64,000 bases of DNA from Leguminivora glycinivorella (lineage: Eukaryota > Arthropoda > Insecta > Lepidoptera > Tortricidae), in the NCBI RefSeq assembly GCF_023078275.1, contig NC_062975.1:16467141-16531140 (forward strand), read 5' to 3'. Of the stretch, positions 57,481-64,000 are shown piece by piece. The first letter of the stretch is position 1. Each line of letters starts with the position of its first letter. The notes under the pieces were generated by a model. That model saw only the letters and a list, made by a program, of their open reading frames with translations, was not told the DNA's origin and searched no databases. The translations under genes were made by a program, and so were the position numbers.

Positions 57481-58426
57481 AGAAAAATACCTCAGTATAG
57501 GTACGGTGCATTCATAGCGTGCTTGCGGCGAAATCGTAATGCACTTGCTGCAAGATCATTAAAATCTCGCCTCATTTCTCCATTAAATCGCCAATCAGCT
57601 CTTAAAGTTGAAGAGAATGAACCTCGTAATTTAATTACTTTTGTCCTGAGGCATTGCTTGCGACCCGAGCGATATAATAAAGTAGAAATTATCCATTTTT
57701 ACAGAGGACATCCGAGATCTTGTTAACCGACTTACTTATACCATTACGGCATAATTATTGGAAGAAAACGCTACCCTAAGGAGAGGCCCCTAAATTTAAA
57801 CAATAATCATCTTTGAGAATCTCTGAAACAAGAACACTTAAGGCCTAATTTCCTGTGATGGTTTGAGAAAGAAGTGATCCAAGTTTTTTATGATTCTTTC
57901 CCTAATTATGTATTCCATTTTATTTCACTCAACGTTAATTTTATCATTCAATCGAATTGAGCTTCATTCAGTATACCTAATAGATCGATTTGAGAGAGAG
58001 TACCTACAGTACCGGACAATAATATTACTTACTGCGACTCGTGTTTGTTTGTATTTTGGATTGCATATTTTACTATATTGTACTTGTAATGTGTACTAAC
58101 TATGACGAATACTTTAATAACACATGAGATATTACTGAAAAATCAGTAAAAAGAAAAATAATTTTATGATGCAATTTATTAAATAATCATCTTTGGCCTT
58201 AACGTCTATTGCAGGCGGTTTATGGTGTAACATTCGAGAGGCACCTTTTTTGGTGACTTAATAGACCGATGCGAGACCGACATAGTCTGCTGCAGGACTG
58301 ACAAGAGAAGTTGGCGTCGCATTCATTAAAACACGCTTGGTAAAAAAACCATTATATGAGGGGATTTTTTTTCATCGCTAGCCAAGTACTAAGGTGGAAA
58401 GCACTTACAAATATATAAAATAAATT
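57481..58426. other. Non-coding stretch
   Basis: A 67-codon frame at 57523 (basic, no recognised family). 58009-58027 holds 'agtaccggacaataatatt', similar to one arm of the hairpin at 58427. Confidence 0.4.
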
Positions 58427-58477
58427 AGTACCGGTCAATAATAAATATGCTATACTTATTTATTATTGACCGGTACT
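58427..58477. other. Perfect 21-bp hairpin
   Basis: The left arm 58427-58447 starts 'agtaccggtcaataat'; the right arm 58457-58477 is its exact complement; the loop is 9 bases. Unannotated small palindrome; could be a tiny MITE or a structured RNA. Confidence 0.8.
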
Positions 58478-58690
58478 GTAGTTAACTTTTGATTTTTTAA
58501 CACCTAATCAAAAACGTTTCAACTCACAATTTATGAATTTCCTTTAGTTGTGATCGTTAAGGGTGTGGGTAATAAATAGAGTGCAAAATAAAGTGGTATA
58601 TAAGCAGATGCAGATTCGCACCGGGTGGCGGCGGCGGGTGATCTATCACTGCGCGCGGGCCACGAGAACAGCGGACTCTAATAAGGAATA

Positions 58691-58910
58691 TGGGCATTTT
58701 CAGAATTTGGGACCCCCAATTAGCGTAAGTTGTTAACAAAAATTAACTCACTGTCAGTTTTGTGACGATAATTAAGCGTGAAATATAAATAAAAATATTG
58801 TTTTTCAAATGAAATAAAATATTAATACTTAACATAATATTTAAGCGATAATCTACAATCAGCAGAATGTGAAAAAAAAAACTTTAGACAGATTTTATAC
58901 CATAGAGTAA
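58691..58910 (+). mobile_element. Partial copy of the MITE at 14370
   Basis: Starts TA|tgggcattttcagaat, continues 'cccaattagcgtaag' and 'gataatctacaatcag', up to 'agacagattttata'. The right inverted end is missing. Confidence 0.65.
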
Positions 58911-58943
58911 CTTTTACATACTTTAACATTAGTAGCCTGGGCC

Positions 58944-59045
58944 TGGCCCACTTGCACCAACCACTTTTAACTCAGGGTTAGTGGGCTGTCATCTGTCAAA
59001 ATCCATATAAAATGGTGGCTACACTTTCGTTGGTGCAAGTGGCCA
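58944..59045. mobile_element. 100-bp MITE
   Basis: 'tggcccacttgcaccaac' and 'gttggtgcaagtggcca' are inverted ends with one mismatch by indel; 'ctcagggttagtgggctg' inside. Confidence 0.65.
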
Positions 59046-59254
59046 TTAAACAGTTTAAAAAAAACACATTGATTAATCAAGGCGATTTGTTTACAGAGGG
59101 CCTATATATTATCTGTAATTATAACGACGTTTAACGTGTCGCTTCCTTGAAACACTTAATACGTGAGAATTAACAAGTGCGATAAAGGGACAAAAAGACG
59201 AATAGTTAGTGAGTCAATAGGGTTTTTGGTAGGTTCTCATTAATATGCTAGACG

Positions 59255-59370
59255 TGCCGTTCTTCAAATCAAGAGTGAACAGGCATCTTCTGGGCGAGCT
59301 CACTCCATCGTAGGCCACGTCTTTGCCTTTGGCTAGTCTGTGGTAAGCCCATTTATAATTAAAAAAAAAA
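59255..59370 (+). pseudogene. LINE 3' end scrap with A tail
   Basis: Partner of 57370-57480 in opposite orientation. The plus frame has FFKSRVNRHLLGELTPS before a stop, then 'taagcccatttataatt' and a poly(A) run, so this is the end of a LINE insertion. Confidence 0.55.
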
Positions 59371-60615
59371 AAGGATGATCCTCGGCCGATTTTGAAGAAA
59401 TCACTAAAACTGGATCTAGGTACAATAATATCTTATTTAGTCATAAAAACTGGTGCTCGTTGGAAGCACAATATTGTTTATTGACCCAGTTCAGTGATTT
59501 ATTCAAAACTAGGAAATTTCCAAAGCACGTACTCGGAAATTTCCATAAGCTCCAAAAGCGATCGACACTATCATTGTATGTTGACACTAATGAAATAAGT
59601 GACTCATTTCATTTAGGTGCAGAAATAAAACGGTATCCAATTCAGTGAAACAAAAAAAAACCGTAAGAAGTCAAAACTGGTAATTTAGTTTCAAGCAACC
59701 GTATTGAGACCTAAATAAGAGGAATAACTTTTCAACAACTCAGTTGCCTGGGTCAACTTGCAACTTAATAAGTTTACTAGAACAAACGTTTACCTATCGG
59801 CAAGATCTATTCCTATGTGCCTGTCTGGCGTGTTGCCTAATTGCCTTTCGGCTGTGAATCGAATTCAATACCACTTAAAATTCGAACTCGATTGGTAATA
59901 TTTGAATATTCAATAATGTCCTATCTATGAGGCAATTTATTTTATGCGCGACATCTCACAGATACTTAATAACTTATTAGCCTTAATCCCCTACTAATGA
60001 AAAACTGAAAATTTAAAAACTGAAAACGAAAACTCGTTAAAACTAATTTTTTGGCATTTCTTTTCAAATTGGAGCTTAAAGTTTTCCATGGCATTATATT
60101 TATACACAGTTTTACATAGGTATTTTACATATTCAGAAGGTACAAACATGCCAAGCGAGTTTTCTGGCCCCATCTCAACACCGGGCTACTTTAATAAATG
60201 CCCTGTCTTTGCTTTGCTTTATAATTCCTTGCCGGAGTAAGGTGTCTATATTGTGATGGTGAAGGATATGAATTGTCGGAGCACGCGAGCTGAACTTTTC
60301 TCATATTTATGTAAGGTACCTAATGGCGTCTTAGATGGTCCTGTTTTTTTTAACTGCATACTTTTGTAAGTGTGAATGAGTTTAAATTATGTATTAACGT
60401 TTTTAGTGCCATTATCAAAACTGCTAGTTTATATTCAAAATGAGAAACATAAAAAAATAATGATGGGTTTTCCTAGGTGCCGGTACAGTCTGCCAAAAAA
60501 GTGGTTTACCACTGTTCGACCTCATGTGTCTGTCTAAAATAGAGTCGAAAAGTGTTTCTTCTTGGCTGACCGTACCTAAAGTTTACAAGTTTGCTCCTTT
60601 TAAAATACCGTCTCC
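59371..60615. other. Non-coding stretch
   Basis: AT-rich; no gene recognised. Confidence 0.4.
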
Positions 60616-60618
60616 TCA

Positions 60619-60775
60619 GTGCATTTTCACATTATCCTGTCTGTATATCTCCTGTCCTGTATATCTGATATCGGATGTTGGAAGGATTTCGAAGGTAAAA
60701 ATCAAAGATGGCGGATTAAATGTATGGGATATCGGTCCGACATCCAATATCGCATCGGATAATGTGAAAACGCAC
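60619..60775. mobile_element. MITE with TCA target site
   Basis: Left end 'gtgcattttcacattatcc', right end 'ggataatgtgaaaacgcac', flanked by TCA (60616-60618 and 60776-60778). Inner arms 'atatcggatgttgg' and 'ccgacatccaatat' extend the palindrome. The 3-bp target fits a Harbinger-type MITE; superfamily inferred. Confidence 0.65.
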
Positions 60776-60800
60776 TCACGATACCGAGTAGGCGCTCTAT

Positions 60801-61088
60801 GTGTCTCGCCTGCACTACTCCGCCGTGGCAGACGAGGTGGTGGACTACGTTCGCCGGAAGACTGGCTACACGCTGAGGGTGCAACAGCTGCAGTCGCGTC
60901 ACCACGTGCACTTCAGCTCGTTCGTTGTGAGCGTACCGCGGCCGCTGCAGGACACCATCGCGAGCGCAGACTTCTGGCCGAAAGGTGTGGTTTTTCGGCG
61001 GTTCCGGGGCAACCTGCCGAATCCTACACCGGGGCAAACGACGCAACGGAGCCACGCTGTTACGTCATCGGCCAAATCAATTGTTTAG
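60801..61088 (+). pseudogene. LINE ORF1 C-terminal fragment, plus strand
   Basis: 95 codons. Homologous to 42380-42650 (-) but with the frame intact: TGYTLRVQQLQSRHHVHFSS, then VPRPLQDTIASADFW, then KGVVFRRFRGNLPNPTPGQT. The pattern matches the C-terminal region of insect LINE ORF1 proteins, which bind the element's RNA. No RT follows, so this is an isolated fragment. The larger overlapping 216-codon frame is a different register and spurious. Confidence 0.65.
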
Positions 61089-62140
61089 TTGTAATCTTTA
61101 TTGTTTTTTTTTTCATGTTCTTATTTACTGTTTTTTTTAATTTAAGTTTCATGACGCATTGGATTTATCTGTAATGTCATTGAAATATGTTTTCAAATAT
61201 AACTAAATAAAAACAAAAGCCACTATCAGAGTAATAATTATCTAAGTCAAAACGAGGTATACATATACTTACTTACTTACTTGTACCTATATGTACATAA
61301 TGATATACATTTGAGTGCGATTTGCAATAAAGTTTTCATAGTTTTATTCCATGAGTAACTATCGCTCTAACCGAAGACAATTTTATTATTGTTGTTTAAT
61401 ACAGTATCAATAATAATTCAACTACAAAGGTTGCATACAATTTCAACTAATCCCAATAAGTAACAAGTCTTGTTGTAATCTAAAAAGGGGAATAGGCACT
61501 TATATAAAATGAAAACAGCTATATTTAACGTCTGAAGTTACAAACTAATTACAAATTTTCTTCCAAACCACCTGGTCTATTAAACATCAAAAATCGGCCT
61601 AAAATGGTTTCTAAGTACAATAATATCGAGTTATATCGCCGTCCAAAAGATAGACATTATTTTTCCCATTTATTAATTAAACACGTCATATCAAACCGTT
61701 TGTTCCTTATACCCAAAACGTTTCAACACCCACATTTACAAAAACCTAATCCAATAATGTATTCTGAACAAAGGGAACGTAATTCGTTCTCAAACATCTC
61801 CAGCATGATACGATGCTCTCATATTTCCTTTGAATTGAAATCATCTTATTCTTCCGACGCGACAAGCCTGTATCGAATCTTCAGGTAATGACTTAAAAAA
61901 CGATCGTAAATAATAAAAAAGTGATGGCAAGCGATAGCTGGAAAGGCAACAATATGAACATGAGGAAGGATTCAACATTTTTGTCACTATTTCATTGTTG
62001 TAGATTTCGATAGAATGTGTGTGCCGTGCATAAAATCTAATAAAACCAATAACGCTATCGAACGCTAATTTTACCTAAAAAAACATAGCAGAGGCTCAGA
62101 ATTTACAGTCCGATTCCGTTATGTTGATAGCATGTTTGAC
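61089..62140. other. Non-coding stretch
   Basis: ACTT run at 61266-61282. A 94-codon frame at 61604-61888 has no recognised domain; host or chance not decided. Confidence 0.4.
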
Positions 62141-62282
62141 GACCGGTGTCGTCTAGTGCGAAGTGACCCTGCCTGCTAAGCCGCTCCTGGGCTCGAATCT
62201 CGGTAAGGGCATTTATTTTTGTGACGATAAATATTAGTTCCTGTGTCATGGATGTTTTCTATTGTGTATATAAGTATTTGTA

Positions 62283-62518
62283 TCCATACTAATATCATAA
62301 ATGGGAAAGTGTGTGTCGGTTCATTTGTCCGTCTTTCACGGCAAAACGACGAATTGACGTGATTTTTTAAGTCGACATAGTTGAAGAGATAGAGAGTGAT
62401 CAGCTAGTTGTTGTCTCTTTCTAAATCCCAACTTCCCTTAAATTGGAGGTTGGACGTTTGTATGGAGCATTTCGCAATTTTCGAATCTAACTTGAGCCAA
62501 GCAGTGGGCATAAGCTAT
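62283..62518 (+). mobile_element. Helitron-like insertion 1 in the SINE
   Basis: Begins TCCATACTAATATC after an A, then 'aaatgggaaagtgtgtgt' and 'gtccgtctttcacggc', as at 7354-7511, and ends '…gcagtgggcataagctat' before T. The expected CTAG end is CTAT here. Confidence 0.6.
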
Positions 62519-62602
62519 TATTATATAAATATATCGTTGTTTGAGTACCCACAACACAGGCCTTGTTGAGCTTCCCGTAGGACTCTAGTCAATTTGTAAG
62601 TA

Positions 62603-62816
62603 TCTGAAGAACTGACTGACTGACTGACATATCAACGCACAGCCGAAACCGCTGGTGTTCGAGATTCCAAATTTGGCACGTAGGTTCCCTATAAGGTGTA
62701 GAGGAGCACAGGATTTTTCAAACTCCACCTCCTAAGGGAGTGAAATGGGGATCCAAAGTTTGTATGGGAAAACAAGATTAGATTAGTACGCGGGCGGAGC
62801 CGCGGGAAAAAGCTAG
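62603..62816 (+). mobile_element. Helitron-like insertion 2 in the SINE
   Basis: Begins TC after A (62602), contains GACT repeats and 'cacagccgaaaccgctgg', and ends with hairpin 'gcgggcggagccgcggg' then AAAAAG-CTAG (62813-62816) before T. A different family from insertion 1, by its interior. Confidence 0.65.
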
Positions 62817-62836
62817 TATCTTATAATATTTATTAC

Positions 62837-63630
62837 TTTATGTAGGTAGCGCCAGCTGGATATCACCTTCACCAAGCAGCACCGCTCCCGCGCGGGCGAG
62901 TGCGAGAAAAAAGCTAATTTCCCAGCGCATTATAAATTCATGAATTCTTTGTGTTGCCCCAAAATAAGTTGTTTATTTCGACGGCGGAGCGCACAAAGTA
63001 ACACTGTAATTGCTACCTGTTTTGATCCGGCTTTAAGGTTCCGGTAGAGCAACCATCTATTATAGATTTCTAAGGCGGATTTGAGGCCTATAAGCTTGTA
63101 TTAATCGTAGGTTATTTATTTATTTAGTCGTATGGCATCAATTGGAATTTTTTTGTCGCTTTACAAGTTAATATCTAAGTTCTTCACCCAGTTGGCTGCG
63201 TATTTACTTAGTTTATGTAAGTCCAGAGGATCTCCTGGGTATTTTCTTTTCGGGCATTCATGGATGATGTGGTAAATGGACTGTGTAAACGATACCGCGT
63301 GTGAGACGATGTATTAATGGTTCTACTGAAACCATCACAATTGTACTGAAAAGTATTTTTTTTTATTTCCATCTCAATGTTACTGCTGCTATTTAACTAC
63401 CTAACAGTCTGGGAGCTAGTTTATTGTTATTTTATACTGTTACAATGTAAAATTTGCCATGAAATGCCTAGACTAAGAGCCCAGAGCCGCCAGACCTTCC
63501 TCGAATTCTCAAGGATGAAACAAGGATGAAAGTTCGTATCGACGTCTAATGTCTGCATATTACCCTGTTCGGCCCGTCGACCATTTTTTTCTATAAGGTT
63601 TTCTTTAATACACTTACTTTCCTTACATTG
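62837..63630. other. Non-coding stretch before the RTE fragment
   Basis: Nothing recognisable as a gene. Confidence 0.4.
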
Positions 63631-63636
63631 CCAAGG

Positions 63637-64000
63637 CTACACGAAGAAACTATCCCCGATGAATGGTGCGACAGTTTACTGGTGCCCATCTTCAAAAACA
63701 AGGGGGATGTACAGGAATGCAACAACTACAGAGGAATAAAGCTCATGTCACATACCATGAAAGTATGGGAAAAAGTGATAGAGAGACGCCTGAGAGAAGA
63801 GAGTAATATAACACAAAACCAGTTCGGGTTTATGCCGGGGAGAAGTACAACAGACGCCATTTTTGCACTTCGCCAATTGTGCGAAAAATACAGACGTGCA
63901 AAAAAGAACTTGCATATGGTGTTTGTTGACCTCGAAAAAGCATACGATCGCGTACCCCGAGAGGTTTTGTGGTGGGCTCTGAAAGAGAAATGCGTGCCTG
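63637..64000 (+). pseudogene. RTE-type LINE reverse transcriptase, N-terminal RT part, cut by window end
   Basis: The frame starting at 63637 is open for 121 codons to the window edge. It reads LHEETIPDEWCDSLL, then NNYRGIKLMSHTMKVWEKVI, QFGFMPGRSTTDAIFALRQL and VFVDLEKAYDRVPREVLWW, i.e. the RT fingers and palm motif A of an RTE-type LINE. The upstream endonuclease is not seen, so the copy seems 5'-truncated near 63630. 63928-64000 is identical to the complement of 15901-15973. Whether the rest is intact lies outside the window. Confidence 0.85.

Larger units (their letters stand above)
62141..62836 (+). mobile_element. tRNA-derived SINE split into three by two Helitron-like insertions
   Basis: SINE pieces lie at 62141-62282 (head, B-box-like 'gggctcgaatctcgg', 'catggatgttttctat'), 62519-62602 ('tatatcgttgtttgagtacc', 'cacaacacaggcc') and 62817-62836 ('tcttataatatttatt'). 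Laid end to end they follow the order of the SINE at 1179-1440 (read on its minus strand). The A box is degenerate. Confidence 0.75.

Noticed and set aside
60524..61174. 216-codon plus frame as a host gene
   Set aside because: It spans a MITE and a LINE ORF1 fragment in the wrong register; the recognisable protein is in the 60801 frame.

Overview
The window looks like AT-rich intergenic or intronic DNA from a moth or butterfly (Lepidoptera). This is inferred from the repeat families: tRNA-derived SINEs with GATG tails, short Helitron-like elements ending in CTAG, an RTE-type LINE, and the repeats built around 'ggttccgtag' and 'cctgatggtaagc'. No tRNA, rRNA, CRISPR array or bacterial-type operon is present. 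No host protein-coding gene can be recognised. The best host-gene hints are a CpG-rich stretch with a 51-codon ORF and a splice-donor-like site (38928-39115), and two CpG-rich stretches that could be promoters or 5' exons (49300-49600 and 53346-53533).

Layout. At 1512-5763 lies a young LTR element with 1.2 kb near-identical LTRs and no pol gene. 6.0-10.9 kb holds MITEs, a tandem repeat, a Helitron-like end, a complete tRNA-SINE and a TCTG microsatellite element. 13.3-16.0 kb holds two target-site-flanked LINE insertions: one short and internally inverted (twin-priming form), the other a 5'-truncated RTE copy on the minus strand. 18.5-20.8 kb is an unusual element with long diverged inverted ends and an internal vocabulary of short 'cgcataat / ctgccaaa' phrases, with a SINE inserted in it. 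25464-30019 is a structurally complete Ty3/Gypsy retrotransposon with identical 135-bp LTRs, primer-binding site, polypurine tract, Gag, protease, RT, RNase H and integrase, broken by three frameshifts. 34-47 kb holds palindromic MITEs, two copies of a 0.5 kb repeat, and a LINE ORF1 fragment. 50-61 kb holds more MITEs, a 121-bp tandem repeat, a 21-bp perfect hairpin and a second LINE ORF1 fragment. At 62.1-62.8 kb one SINE is split by two Helitron-like insertions. The window ends inside a second RTE reverse transcriptase (63637-64000).

The proteins with a clear identity all belong to retroelements. The Gypsy proteins would work together in a virus-like particle. The RTE reverse transcriptase would act by target-primed reverse transcription, and LINE machinery of this kind probably mobilised the SINEs. 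Several insertions preserve the molecular marks of integration (target-site duplications, filler DNA, nested order), which is the most informative content here. All boundaries were read by eye; no alignment or database search was run.
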